DNA of 64,000 nucleotides. It comes from Paraescarpia echinospica (lineage: Eukaryota > Annelida > Polychaeta > Sabellida > Siboglinidae). The notes under the pieces were generated by a model. It saw only the letters and a list, made by a program, of their open reading frames with translations, was not told the origin of the DNA and did not search any database. Where the stretch lies: positions 1,789,033 through 1,853,032 of the forward strand of contig CM034543.1 in assembly GCA_020002185.1 (NCBI GenBank), written 5' to 3'. Made by a program: the position numbers and the translations under genes. Of this stretch, positions 22,265 to 34,603 are shown in pieces; position 1 is the stretch's first letter; each line of letters starts with the position of its first letter.

Positions 22265-23205
22265 GTGTTTGATGTAATCATACATCCTTGGCTAGAACAA
22301 ATATTCTCTGGCCCTCTTGAGAATTTTTGTGAGCATATCGAGTTTCTGTTTCGGTCATGGCACGGCTGTCATTAGCGACGGGTTGGCCCTCCTGTGTCAA
22401 GACGGCATCAAGTCCTTTCTGGCTGGCATCACACTGAATCGTAAGGTCACGTTCAGGGTTGTAATATACCAAAACCTGCGCCTCGGTAACAAACTTCGGT
22501 ACAGCACTGAAGGGTGCGTCAAGTGTTGGCGTCCAGTTCCACACCACACCAGCTGTCTGACGGCTCGAGGGTATAGGACAGTTTAGGAATAAATATTGCC
22601 AAGTAGTTGACAAACCCACAGAAACGTTGAATATCTTCCATGTTCACAGGCGTCTTCAATATTGCGTCAACTTTCTCAGGGTCAGGGTGAACTGATGACC
22701 CAGAACAGTGATCTTACTCTTGCAGTGTTCCGCTTTATCTTTGTTCAGCTTCATGCAGACAGATCGACATATGTGAAGCAGGGTTGTTAGACTGTTGTCA
22801 TGATTCTGCGCGGCGGACTGCAAATCTTCATCAGATTTCTTCGTAGCAATTGTTCATGCGGCTAGTCGAGTCGGTAGGTTGATCAACTGGAGTGATCACA
22901 TCTCTCTCAGTCAACCTGCAGACTTCAGCCTTTACTCGAGATTGCATTGCGACAGGCACTTGACCAGCAGGAGAGGTCATACGAGTTGCATTAGTGTCTA
23001 TCTCGGAGTGAGCCATTCCAGGCAGATTGCCTTGACCATCATCAAAGACATCAGCAAAGGTCGTGAAGATATCGGCTGTTTCATGAGGGACAGTGAGTTT
23101 CGCCGCACTCTCAAACTTGCTACATTTATTGTTACAAAATACCCACACGTTTGCCAGATTCATTGTTACAAAATCCCTGTATGTCTGCCAAATTCCCGTG
23201 ACTAA
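22265..23205 (-). pseudogene. Old gypsy element (minus strand): RT and RNase H remnants
   Basis: Reverse-strand frames show the start of a gypsy pol (FDDGQGNLPG; VPVAMQSRVKAEVCRLTERD; VITPVDQPTD), broken RT pieces around 22,620-22,800, and the RNase H start (CDASQKGLDAVLTQEGQPVA; TETETRYA). Next to the LTR of element 2 it enters the integrase zinc region, which resumes at 18,999 on the other side. The RNase H to integrase part is shortened by deletion. No LTR of this element was recognised. Confidence 0.75.
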
Positions 23206-24013
23206 TTCTTCAGTTGTAAGTATACTTTTATTTATGATACAAATTCTAAGTATAGTTTATATTGACACAATGAACAGGGGCGGCGGATCCACGGTTTAAA
23301 AAAGGGCGTCCAGAAGCCCTGAAGCCTTATGGCCGGAAAACAAATCGCGAAGCGCCGCGAGGGGGCGTAGGACGGGGTATCCCCCACCACCCATTTGACG
23401 TTTGCTTAGGTAAAAACACTTAAAATGGTATGATCTAGGATACCCATTATCTGGTGAGTGAGCAAAGACCTAATATACCCAAGATGTGAACGTCAACCCA
23501 CAAATCTGATTTGCGACATCATACAAATGCTCTGTATGCAATACTGATTATTGGGAGAAACACGACTCTCAGCCATATCCTGTTTTAAAACAAAACCTAA
23601 AACAAGTATAATACTGCAACTGTTTAATACAAAAGTATTCTGCATCTAATCTTCTTAAATCGGTATCGGCATTATCGCAAACTATAGAGGCACGTTAGGG
23701 TAGTAATAATACATATTCGTACGACAATGTGTACAATTCAATTACAATTTATTTGCACAGAAAGAGACTAACATTGCTTTGACTAAAAAGTGTTACATGC
23801 ATTTTCTATATTAGTCAGCTGTGTTTAATAGTTTCTCTAGATAGTGATAATCACAAACCCAAAATGTAAATGTAGTGATTTACACATCCGCCTTTCATGT
23901 CAAAGTTCTGAAATCAAGACGCTGACCGGACATTTGGTGTTTAAACCTGGCTCTCATCATTGGGAACTATGTATCCCGTGTGACTTGGAGATCACGTAAA
24001 TGTCGGTTCCATC
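23206..24013. other. No gene seen; a short repeat-like GC-rich patch
   Basis: Mostly AT-rich. A GC-rich patch at about 23,275-23,400 (GGGGCGGCGGATCCACGG) looks like the end of a decayed mobile element, but no partner end was found. Confidence 0.3.
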
Positions 24014-26085
24014 TCAATTTGGGACGCTAAATATAATTGAGATCGGTTTAGCGATAACATTCTGAAAAAAAGTTACTATAGTTGAATGACCTGGAACGAC
24101 CATAGCAATCTTCACCACATTATTGATATAATATATGTAACTTGAGAACAACCGTTTGTTCCTTTCTATGAACATATGACAAACTTTTTCCAGATCCTGA
24201 GCCCAGAAAGCCGATCTTCTCCCATCCTGTTGCATAGGTAGGTTTTGACCAGTCGCAGGCAGGAGAATGAACGTTCTTACTCTTCCAACAGGAAGAGTGC
24301 GACCGATCCTCAACAGGGCGCGGATGTTCGGGAAGATGTCTTCATCTGCGAGCTCGAGACATTCAGCCAGGTTAGGGGAAGACGATGACTTTGCGGGCTC
24401 TGTGGTTCTCCAATAGCGCTGTAATTCCTTCACCTCTGCTCGCAGTGAAGAAGAGTTTGGCATGTCTTACTCCCAGAACATTAATCCGTTCACAACATGT
24501 TGTACATTTCCTCTCTCTGTGATGATGAGCAAGAATCTCCACATCTTTCCAGCTTTCTGCGTTAAATCGATTGTGGAATTCGGCAGACAGGTGGTCACAG
24601 AACGGAATTATCAGATTGCGCAGGTATTGTCCCCGTGAGGATGTGCTGGGGGCGTTGGCTCTCTGCATCTGTCCTTGGTGCTGAGTTGAATGTACCAAGA
24701 AGTGTGGCTAGACGTGTAGCATCTTTATACCACAAATTGCACTCTTCTTCTATTTCCTGTCTCATCGTCATAATTTGTTCCTTGGTTTGATAGATCATAG
24801 TGTGTGCTAGGTATATATCCAAGTCCCTCTTTTGGAGCTTAGAAGCAATGGGCCTAACATTCTTCAATACATGCTTGGTAACGATAAATGCCATGATGGT
24901 GTTTAACGATGTGAGACTGGTCAACAGCCCTTGTGCCTTCGTCCTAGTCTTCTGGTCCCAACTGCCAGTCCATGAAGCCTCCTCGCAGATGTCACGATAT
25001 TCAGACGGGTTCAGTATAGCTTCCAAACATTCACACAGTAATTTGTACCTCTCGTAAAACTTGTCGTAACATGTGTGACGCTCTACCCGTCTGGTCTTAC
25101 ACATTCCAACAAACTTCCTTTTCTTCATATCTAGAGAGAGGTTGTTTATGATTAGTTCCAAGAATCGTTGCCGTTTCGGAGATAGATCAAAGAAAAACGG
25201 AATTAATGGTGTCAATCATGTTCCGGATGGCAGGGAGTCTACATGCATTGGCGATGCTCAAGTTACATTGTACCCATAAGGCCCGTGGGGATAACTGTTT
25301 ACCCTGGCCTACACGCCAACCTTATCCGAGGACATGCACTGCACACCGTCGTAGCTCTGACCACTGGCTTTACTGATTTCGATGTTATGATCTTTCAGGC
25401 TCTCGATGATAGCATGAGCTACAGCTTCGCCAGTTGCCCTCTCTAGGTATATGAAATAAAAAAGAACGCTTTGACTTTACCTCCAGCCAGCATCCTCAAA
25501 CACACTGAGATAACCTCCTGGTTACCAGGTGGATCTGTGACCCCACCTGCCATGATGGAAAAGAAGGCATTTTCATCTTCAAGGCTTCGTATATTCTCCT
25601 TTCTAATGTATTCAGGTACTACAATCACTTCATTTTGAATGATTCTTAATGTGTACTGCGCGTTCTTCTTTCCTGTCTCAAGATGTTCTCGGAGTGTGTC
25701 GTCGCGTTTGGCCATCATCTTCAAAATTGCCAAGAAGTTTCACCTGTTGGACGATGTACTTGTATGATCATCCATGTGGCCTCGAAGTGCAAATTTTGTT
25801 TTCCACAGAATATAGCCGATTCTGTGATGCTCTTCAGGGCGTGAATGTTTTTCTTGTACACAATCTGGTTGGTCTGGCTTATCAAGTAAGGCAGGGAACG
25901 TTCTGATAGCTTTTGATGCTGAACGAGCAATACGCCAAGTTGTACCGCGTCTTTATGATATCGGAGGTTCTGATGATTTTCCAGAATCCCATCTTTCCCA
26001 GTGGCTTTAACTAGATTGTTGACTGGTTTGCTAACAAGTACACCAGCATACTTCCGTTTGTCTTGTTTTGAAACGAACATGGTGC
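24014..26085 (-). pseudogene. hAT-family transposase (DUF4371 / 52-kDa-repressor-like), broken
   Basis: Read on the minus strand from 26,080 downward: a leading segment with KDGILENHQNLRYHKDA and QTNQIVYKKNIHALKSI; a DUF4371-like block (FLAILKMMAKRDDTLREHLE, then EKTGKKNAQYT-like); ERATGEAVAHAIIESLKDHN-type RNase H fold with QSYDGVQCMSSDKVGVQAR; FFFDLSPKRQRFLE; CKTRRVERHTCYDKFYERY (the conserved CxTRW position is changed to R); a helical insertion; and the C-terminal dimerisation block LADEDIFPNIRALLRIG. These features match hAT transposases annotated as zinc finger MYM-type or 52-kDa repressor proteins. At least four frame changes make it a pseudogene. Terminal inverted repeats were not found. 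Confidence 0.8.
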
Positions 26086-26374
26086 AGTATTTGCAAAAAC
26101 CGCCTCAAATAGCGGGGCTGTAAACCAGCAATCCGTACCTCTGTAGTCAAGAGTGCTGAAAGACTAGGACTTTTATTTGTTTCGTCTTGCTACGGACGAT
26201 TGTCTGAGTAACAAATGATTTGAAATAATTTCTTGTTGGAGAGAAATGATGTATCAAATACTTGGCCTTTACAAAGTCACTGAGATTTCCCACGTGCACA
26301 GTTCGATGAAAGATATAACCAACATCATAGTGAATAGCTGGACCTGCTGCTTAATATGTGACATATTGAGCATG

Positions 26375-26580
26375 GCAATGGAGACGTACGATCTCTGCAA
26401 CCTGGACTGGAGAACCTATGACTGTTGCATCGAGGAATGAGGAACCTATGACCGCTGCATCCTGGACTGCGGAATGTATGACCGCTGCATTCTGGGCGCG
26501 GGTGCTCACGACCTCTGCAGTGTGAGCGCGAGAACTTATGACCTTTGTAGTATGGGAGGGGGAACATATAACTATTCTGG
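26375..26580. repeat. Degenerate 30-33 bp minisatellite
   Basis: Repeats of ACCTATGACCGCTGCATC CTGG type, about six units, each roughly 30 bp, with CTATGAC or CACGAC cores and changing 3' halves. On the plus strand it reads as repeated (T/M)YD(L/R)C units with one stop; on the minus strand it gives a His/Arg/Cys-rich repeat. Origin unknown. Confidence 0.65.
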
Positions 26581-26790
26581 GGGTTTGGGGAGGAACGTCA
26601 TTGACACAATGTTCCCAATTGTCCCATTTTCGAAGGTAAATGAACCAGCATCACTTGTCACGTCTTTGGCTCTACAAACGTGAATCTTACTTATTAGGGA
26701 CTGAGCATCCATCATTGCAAAGACGAGTGAGGGCTGATGGGTAAATTAAATGGGAGCTGAATTACTTGAACAACTTTACCTCAAATATAA

Positions 26791-26930
26791 TTACAACATA
26801 GTTATAGTAATCGTACCCTTACAACATAGTTATAGTAATCTCACCCTTACAACATAGTTATAGTAATCTCACCCTTACAACATAGTTATAGTAATCTCAC
26901 CCTAACACCATAGTTATAGTAATCTCACCC
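26791..26930. repeat. 28-bp tandem repeat, five copies
   Basis: Unit TTACAACATAGTTATAGTAA TCTCACCC. The three central copies are identical or nearly so; the last carries TAACACC at its start. Ends exactly on a unit boundary at 26,930. Confidence 0.92.
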
Positions 26931-27504
26931 TTACATGGCGAGCGCTATGTCGGCGCTATTACGCGCCATTACGACAAAATGACACTGATTTGACCACCCG
27001 ATGATGGCAGCAGCTGTTTTTCAACGAAGAGTTAGTACAATAAACATGGTACGCACTTGTGTACCAATGGTACACACACTTGTGTACCATTGACCGTCAA
27101 GTATTATCATATGTGGACTATTTATGAAATAAACTAGGAATTTTATTTATTATGAAATGGACTAATCAAGTTTGTGTCGCGGTAACATGTGAGCAAATGC
27201 GTGTGTGTGTGCCTTCTCTGGTGAGTTGTCCTGTCTTAGTATACTCAAAAATAGATAAGCGAGTGAAAAATATACAATTCAAAACCTTGCCCCTTTGTTT
27301 TTGTAGCAGAATAAGACATTTGGAAAGAATGTCAACATTTATTTATTGATCAGCTGGCGTACAGAAGTGTCCTTTTATCGCGCGCTGCTGTGCAGTTTCG
27401 CGCCATCTTGTTTCCGATTGGCCGGCGGCATAGCAACGGCACAGCCTCTCGAACGCTCGTGGTTTCCAAGGCGACTTTCCGGGAATAATTTTGACAGCGC
27501 GTAA
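26931..27504. other. No gene; small palindromic patch
   Basis: Around 27,045-27,095 there is a near-palindrome built from GTACCAATGGTACACACACT and neighbouring GGTACGCACTTGTGTACC. The rest shows no recognisable feature. GC content rises towards 27,360-27,500. Confidence 0.4.
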
Positions 27505-27990
27505 ACTCTATTTACTTCAACTATATATAAACGTGCGAGTATGGGGAAATATATAAAAAAAACAATACGCGTAGCACAACTACAAACATTGAGGGTTCAT
27601 TCTCGTGCGGAACAACTGCGGGCATGCCGGGAGTGACGGCGAGTTGCGATCGAATGGAATTGATGTCAACTTTGACAGTGTCAGTACCACGCCCACAGAC
27701 ACGGTGGCGGCGGTGACGATGTCGATGTTGCTACGTTTGACAGCGGTGACTATAATGCTGGTGCTGTCGTTCAAAGGGTCGTCTCATCTACCAAACGAAA
27801 GTTCGACTTGCTCGATGGAGCCCAGACAACTGTGGTCAATATGTCATACGTACAGCACCAACAGCGGCTTATCAACTACTGGTAGCGACAGTTTGGTGTG
27901 GCTACTGACACTTCGGACAACACTGACAGTGTGGACGCATCATCTGTTGCCAGTATTGGTGCTGATAGTGACACTGTGAATTAGGCTGAA
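27505..27990 (+). other. Possible promoter and short uncharacterised reading frames
   Basis: A TATA-like CTATATATAAACGTGCGAG (about 27,520) follows a GC-richer 150-bp stretch. An ATG or alternative start near 27,605 opens a 124-codon frame, while the neighbouring frame from about 27,715 gives a soluble-looking sequence (DVDVATFDSGDYNAGAVVQR, STKRKFDLLDGAQ) up to a TAG near 27,884. The two halves could be one coding sequence with a frameshift. No family recognised; low support. Confidence 0.25.
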
Positions 27991-28362
27991 CCCGAGAGTC
28001 CATTGCTAGGCTACACATTTATAAACGTTGTAGTTGATCGTGCATGAACAATGCCTTGAATCGGATGTAATTAGTATGTGTATTCTATTCATTTTGTATT
28101 TTTTACATTCATAACATTGACCCGAATGATTGACCCACAATCATTGTTATTCATGAATTTATTCATAATCACACTATTTATATTAGTCCCCTCAACGTGT
28201 CAACCCCAAGGAAATGTACATACGGGTCAGTTTTTTTAAGGGGTAGGTATGAATATTTTTTAAATTTTAATTTAAATAATTAATGCATATCAGAAATAAT
28301 TCTGACATGTTGTATACATGTTTGCACAACCATTATAAAAGTGCACATCATTAGTGAACATT

Positions 28363-28411
28363 ATATATATATATATACATGTATATATATATATATATAT
28401 ATAATTATATA
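28363..28411. repeat. (TA)n microsatellite
   Basis: Alternating TA with one ACATG interruption and one AATT. Confidence 0.9.
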
Positions 28412-28424
28412 TATTTCTTCAGAT

Positions 28425-28890
28425 GACCGACCCAAAGATTAGCGATTACGTCACATCCGGTCTCGTATCGTAGCAACGGCCTTTGGCGCGCTGTACACAA
28501 CAATTGCAAGAACGCGCGTCAGCGTCTATTGCAATCAAACGAGGGAAACAATCCAGTATTTTATCGACTGTGCATCGTGCATCTTTGGCTGGTTATCTGA
28601 AGAACGTGCATATTACAGTCAGGCTTTAGAGGTGGCACTATCCATCAAAATACCGCTGCTTCGTTTGAGTTCCATGATAAACAATGCACCGCTTTCGGTT
28701 GTGTATAGCCAAGATGGCGGATCACTTTGACGACCGGACACCAAAATTAATAAGCCTATAAGGGCAATGACGTACGACTAATGGTCCCAATAGACGCTAA
28801 CGCGCCTTTTTGCGGTTGTTGTGTATAGCCTACCAAGGGCGTTTGTTAGGACACGAGACCGGATGTCACGTAATCGCTAATCGTCCCTGG
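28425..28890. mobile_element. Fold-back DNA element with inverted arms of about 95 bp
   Basis: The left arm (GATTAGCGATTACGTCACAT CCGGTCTCGT, then TGTACACAACAATTGC and GTCAGCGTCTATTG) is matched in reverse at the right end from about 28,775 to 28,885 (AATAGACGCTAACGCGCC, TGTTGTGTATAGCC, ACGAGACCGGATGTCACGTA ATCGCTAATCG). Arms are about 80 percent alike by eye. The middle (about 230 bp) is non-coding. Exact ends and target duplication could not be fixed because the outermost 10-12 bases of the two arms differ. Confidence 0.75.
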
Positions 28891-29640
28891 AATTGGCCTA
28901 CACCGGCACGTGGAGCGACACACCTAGGGCAGTAGTTAGAATTCTGACTTTTTAAAACTCATTACCCTGCGGCGCCCTCTGGAGAGAGCAGTAGTACACC
29001 ACTCACTACTTTCAGCTGGCCAGTAGCTAGCCTTTTCCAATACAGACTCCACTAGGCGTCACAAGTTCGTGTGGAGTTATATTTTTCATAATACAGAGGG
29101 CGCCACGTGTTCAAGTGGGTTCATAATGGAGAGGATTAGGTTTTTAAGAACAATAACGTGGGTTTGAGGTTGATGGACCGTGTGGTTTCTTCGTTTATTC
29201 AAACACCACATTAGCATCACAAGCAGGAGGGTTTTGGTGGGGTTGCGTTTTCAGCCAAAGTGGTACTTTTGTGGTCCGTCCGCAATGACAGTATAATATT
29301 ATCATTACTATAACTGAATTATAAACGAAGCATTGTTAGTTATGTTTAGAATTATGCCAACGACCTACTGTTCCAGTCAGTTGTATGGTATATCATTCTA
29401 GAATTTGAAATCACTCAAATATGTTATCTAACAGCAAACATATTGAAATATGTTGATGTCTGCAGGCCATATTGGATTTAGGCAAATTATACAGATTTCC
29501 CCGTAGCACTTTTAATAGGGCGTTCTGACGAATTCATAGAATCCCACTGTGCTAAAACAATTATGTTTTAATTTGTTTCAAGTCAAACCTTTGTTTGCCT
29601 GGAATATTACACACAATTACAATTGTTTTATATGTATACA
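28891..29640. other. No feature recognised
   Basis: Contains short GGCGCC-rich patches (GCGGCGCCCTCTGGAGAGAG near 28,969) like those at the ends of decayed elements, but no ORF or repeat pair that I can support. Confidence 0.3.
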
Positions 29641-29720
29641 TGTATGCACACACACACACTCACATTCGCACGTACACACGCATTAATACACGTGCACGCG
29701 CGAGCGCATACACACACGCA
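29641..29720. repeat. Imperfect (CA)n microsatellite
   Basis: CACACA runs with CACGCAC and CGCGCGAG interruptions. Confidence 0.85.
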
Positions 29721-29779
29721 CGTCAGCTCAACTGTAGTTAGATTGCCTATTTTAACAACTTCGTATTGATGCTTTCAGG

Positions 29780-29930
29780 GACGAGGACGAAGCGAATGGT
29801 TGCCGCTCCCAGTCCGAAAATGAGAGCTGCATCAAACGGAGGAGAGGATACCGCTCTGAGAGGGCCAGAGGAAGCCAGTGTCTGTCTTATCGCAATCGTA
29901 TTACCAGACGGCACCATCATCATTTGTTTT
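29780..29930 (+). CDS. Possible last coding exon of an unidentified gene
   Basis: The stretch follows a plausible acceptor (ATTGATGCTTTCAG). One frame ends in a stop at about 29,928 after EEASVCLIAIVLPDGTIIIC F; a second frame stays open longer with an Arg/His-rich sequence. No family recognised and no upstream exon located. A chance match to a splice acceptor is a real possibility. Confidence 0.25.
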
Positions 29931-30109
29931 TGATTGTTTCAGATATATGTTCGAATCTCCGACCACATCGCAGCACTTAATGTATTGACGGAATTCCTGT
30001 CATCTGAAATTAAATCCACTCTACCATTTATGTATGAACAATGGATGTATTCAAAGTACTGCTCTGTTTTCAGAACACCCTGCATCAGAAGACATTGTAA
30101 CCAACTAAC

Positions 30110-30112
30110 CAA

Positions 30113-30165
<53 letters not shown>

Positions 30166-30264
30166 AAGCCAGCAAGCCAGCGAGCGAGCGAGAGAGCCAG
30201 CCAGCCAGCCAACAAGTCTGCAAAGCCAGCCAGCCAACCAGCCAGCCAGTAAGCCAGCCAGCTA
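30110..30264. repeat. (CCAG)n tetranucleotide repeat, imperfect
   Basis: A pure CCAG run to about 30,170, then CAAG, CGAG and GAGA variants, then CCAG again. It produces artificial Gln/Pro/Ser-rich (plus) and Trp/Leu-rich (minus) reading frames. Confidence 0.93.
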
Positions 30265-30612
30265 GATAGTCGGACAGGCAGCCAGGATTTGTTATATACA
30301 TATTGAATCCCGTTATTGGTCCGTGAAAATAGTTTAAAACAATCTCTAGGTATTGTGTTTATTGTAGCACTGGCGAATATAATGTGTGCATGAATACATT
30401 AATAAAATGGCACACGTGTTTGACGGATATAAAATACATTGATTGTTTATATTTTCGGTGAATTACTCGTGAGTTGGCAAAGGTTGGTTTACACAAGCGT
30501 CTTGGTGTCCCAATCTGATAGATATCGCACGTCAAACCGTAACTCAATTACGCGAAAGAAGTATTTATACATTGAATTGTGCCACTCATAATTTGAGCTT
30601 TCATGAAAGGTC

Positions 30613-30861
30613 ATGGCGGATTCACCTGTTCTAATGTCGGTCGTTCATTGCCCTCAGATTCCAAATCGCGGTCGACAGTTAATAAAATTGGATCCAATTC
30701 CACCGGTACAATCGAAGCCATCCATAGGCCTCGATCGGTCTTGGGATGGTGTTCAAACAATCGATTTTTGCATTGCGCAACACAGAGTCGACCGATCCAT
30801 TTCTACTGAAAACCGGCCGTTGTTCGTTGCCAAATATTACAATTTTGTAGATGCTGCGTAG
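30613..30861 (+). other. Uncharacterised 82-codon ORF
   Basis: ATG at 30,613 to TAG at 30,861. The predicted peptide starts MADSPVLMSVVHCPQIPNRG and has no signal peptide, membrane segment or known motif. Codon use is not obviously biased and there is no clear splice context, so it may be chance. Confidence 0.2.
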
Positions 30862-31024
30862 TAACTAGTACATAAATTGTCCATTAGTTATTCAGACTGT
30901 TTTGACGATAACGTTTTTAGACACGGTTAGAAATACACGACTTTGAAATAAATGTGACGTTCTAGCTGTATCAGTATGACATTCTCGATGTCGCTGCAGC
31001 AATGTAGTAGATCGACATCCACAC

Positions 31025-33901
31025 TGTCTCTACAATATTTAACAAGATTGCCACCCAGATTATTAACTCTAGATGGCAGGTGGACAAGGAAGCCTTTTGG
31101 CTTATCGGGGGTCCAATATTTGTTTCTACGTGTATTCCGCCCTTTTGAGGTATGTCGATTTTATTTTTAAACATATTCACGCTACTAGCACCAACACAAT
31201 CAGTAGATAATCTGTTCCATTCATTTACAGTCCTTTGTCAGAATATCTAATCTACACTGCACCTTTGCTAAAGTAACTTCATGTCCTCTAGTCCTTCTAT
31301 CTTTCTTAACTGAGAAAAAATATTTCTATCAATATTTTCATAACCATTCAATATTTTAAACACTTCTATCTGATCTCCTCTCAATCTCCTGGTCTCTAAT
31401 GTTGTTAAACCACATTCTCTTAGGCGTATTTCGTAACTAAGATCCCTCAGTTTTGGTATCATTTTAGTTTCTCTCCTCTGTACTCTTTCTACCATATCTA
31501 TGTCGTTCCTGCGATATGGCCTCCACGCTTGTATACACTATTCTAAATGAGGCCTAACTACTGTTTTGTACAGCGGTATCATTAGTTCTTTTTTGTCCTT
31601 ATAAGCTATATTTCGACTAATTAATCCACGGATTTTATTTCCCTTTGAAGCAGCAATTCCGCACTGCTCTGAAACCTTCATATCAGCACTCATGTTTAAC
31701 CCTATGTCCTTTTCTTTTACAGTAATACTTAGTACAGTACCCCCCATTGTATATTATACATCTTCATTAACATTTCCCAAAATTGAACAATATTTGCCAC
31801 TTTTCAGACCATTTGATCAACCTGTCAGGAATATCTTGTAAATGCTGTCTATCTCCATCACGTTTAATCCTTCTAAACACTTTTGTATCATTCACAAATT
31901 TCAACAACTTGCTTGTTATATCGTCGTCCAAATCGTTAATATATATTGAGAATAATATAGGTCCCAGTACTGATCCCTGTGGTACTCCACTCAAAATGTT
32001 TTTTAAGTTTTAAGCCTCCCCATCAACTACTACCATGGGCCTTTAGATTAAGCAGTAATCTTTTATGTGGCACTTTGTCGAAAGCTTTCTGAAAATCTAA
32101 GTAAATGATATCTACTGGCGATCCCTCGTCTACCCAATTAGTGATATCTTCCAAAAAACAACATATTTGTTAAGCATGACCTCGTTTTTAGAAACCCATG
32201 TTGAGATGGGTTTATCAAGTTATATTTATCAAGAAAAACGACCATGTGATCTTTAATTTGTCTTTCTAATAATTTGCAAATCCCGATGTTAAACTCACTG
32301 GTCTAGTAATAATAAGGTTTTATTAGCCTAACTTAGCCTCTTGTACTGGCAGTGAACTAACATCTTCCTTTGTAAACACCGAACTAAAATACTCATTCAG
32401 GTCTTCTGCCATTAAGAATACCTCTGATATTATATTTCCAGCACTATCTTCTAGAGGAACGATCTTATCCTGAACTTTTTGTTTGCTCCGAACATGTGCA
32501 TAAAAACTCTTGCTGCCATGTTTTATATTACAAGCTAATTTTTTTTCATAGCTTCTCTTTGACATTCTATTTTCATAAGTGTTTCTTTCTGAACCGTTTC
32601 CCTTGTTTTTTCAAAGGAACAAATTTATGGACCATGCATTGAATTTTACTCTTTAATATATTCCAGCATTCTGTTGCTGTCTTATTTTTCAGTATGTTAT
32701 TCTAATCTATCTTTGCTAAATATTTCCTCATGTCCTTATATTTTCCCTTGTGGAAATTTATCCTGTACTGGTTTTTAGTATTCTTTTTCAGATTTAATTT
32801 TGATGTTAAAATGTATCTGGTTGTGATCACTACTCCCCAGTGGCTCACATATCTTGACATTGTCAACTACTTCATTCTGTGAGGACAAAACTGTTTCTAA
32901 CACATTCTCACCACTAGTTGGTTCTAGCACATGTTGAGAAAGGAAACTATCTTGTACTAAAAACGTGTGGTCCTCACTATCCGTACTCTGTAGAGATTTT
33001 CATTGTATATGACCATGGTTAAAATCTCCCATAATAATACAGTCCCGTTTGCTCATTTTCCTTATAGCGTTTTGTACTTATTAATTCTCTTCTATGTTTA
33101 TGTTTGGACTTCGATAAACTAACCCAACCGTTAACGTCGAGTTTCCTGTAACTATGTTACACCAAACAGTTTCTTCGCAATCTGCTTCTCTTTCTAATTT
33201 TATTTCATAAGCCTTGATAGATTCTTTATTACATAAAATAACTCCACCTCCCCTTCTTCATATTCTATCTTTCCTAAACAATTCATAGCCTGTCAGACCC
33301 AATTCGGCTTCTGATATTGATGGTGGCTCATGATTCGGTTATACCTATTATGCGAGGGTCAATATCTTCTACCATAATCATTATTTCACTTCGTTTGTTT
33401 ACAATGCTCCTTGCATTTAAACAAACGCATTTATATCCAGCTTCAGAACAGTTTTCCAAGCTGTTCTTTGCTGATTTATTTGTGCTGTCATTATCTATGC
33501 CTCCAGTTTCAGGTTTCTCTGTGAATCCCCCCTGCGCATCTAGTTTAAATAAATGCAACCTGTCCCACTGTCAACAGATCGCAGCAGGTTCTCTGAGAAA
33601 ACTGCTGCCCCTTTCCGGTTAGATATAGGTCATCTCTCAGTATCCCCATATATCTGTGAATCCAAGCCCCTCGTCTTCACATATCTGCTCAACTAGTGCG
33701 TTGATTGCCATCCTCTTGCAGTTTCTATATGTTGGCCCCCTTCGTCCCATTGCTGGCAAAATTCCTGAAAGAATAGCATGTTCAACTCCTGTCTGTTTTA
33801 ACTTCCTTATTAACTGTCTGTACTTCTGTACTTTTGTACAGTTGTTCCCTCCCTGTCTGCATTATTTGACCCTACGTGTACTAGTATAGACCCTCCATTG
33901 C
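31025..33901 (-). mobile_element. CR1-like LINE copy 1, 5'-truncated and deleted internally
   Basis: Minus-strand LINE sharing long stretches with the copy at 53.3-57.1 kb. Its 3' end lies at ATTTAACAAGATTGCCACCC (31,031) and its 5' truncation is at about 33,901. The endonuclease N-terminal part is at 33,328-33,558 (DPRIIGITES). The RT palm block SGVPQGSVLGPILFSIYIND is present, but the catalytic FADD motif reads FVND. The C-terminal block (RRLRGDQIEVFKILNGYENI) is at 31,268-31,495. Relative to copy 2 it lacks about 55 bases near 32,015 and about 265 bases near 32,310. Dead copy. Confidence 0.88.
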
Positions 33902-34117
33902 CAAGTCGTGTTGTATACACCCCCACCCACCCACCCTTAATTAATTATAATTTATTTATTGCCACAAGGGTGGGTGTAAGCTGTTTTAGACATAATTATG
34001 TTTGTTTGATGTCATACCATCATCTTTTGCGCCAAAACCTCACCAATTAATAACAAAACATTGATTGTTTTAATAAATCTCCCGTTGCATCGTTATTTAA
34101 TATTAATTAATTTACAT

Positions 34118-34230
34118 TATGGTTTGTTTACAAATGGAACATTTTAGCCGGCGCAACTTACAAACTGCGAGCACTGTTTTGGACTTATTAAATGTAATTT
34201 GGCTGGGAGTAAACCTTCAACATATATATA
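34118..34230 (+). repeat. Dispersed repeat C, copy 3
   Basis: Starts ATGGTTTGTTTAC and ends CTTATTAAATGTAATTTGGC followed by AGTAAACCTTCAACATAT. It abuts the long (GT)n array. Confidence 0.6.
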
Positions 34231-34260
34231 TAAATACATGTATATATATACAGGTGCATA

Positions 34261-34371
<111 letters not shown>

Positions 34372-34603
34372 CCTACTACAAACAAAACCATAGTATACAT
34401 AAATATTAACAAAATAGTAACGGATACGTACATTTTATGATTTATTTTTTTATCAAACTACGCTTTTCTGCTAAATCAAACACTTGTTCTTAAGTGTTGC
34501 TGAGAAATACGAATTAAACATACCGTAGCAATAAGAACGCGATATACATAACCGTTAATTCACAGCGAACGGACATCCTACCGTTACCGATAAACAATTC
34601 GTC

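Noticed and set aside
29934..30301. Gln/Pro/Ser-rich and Trp/Leu-rich ORFs at the CCAG repeat
   Set aside because: Pure product of the tetranucleotide repeat.
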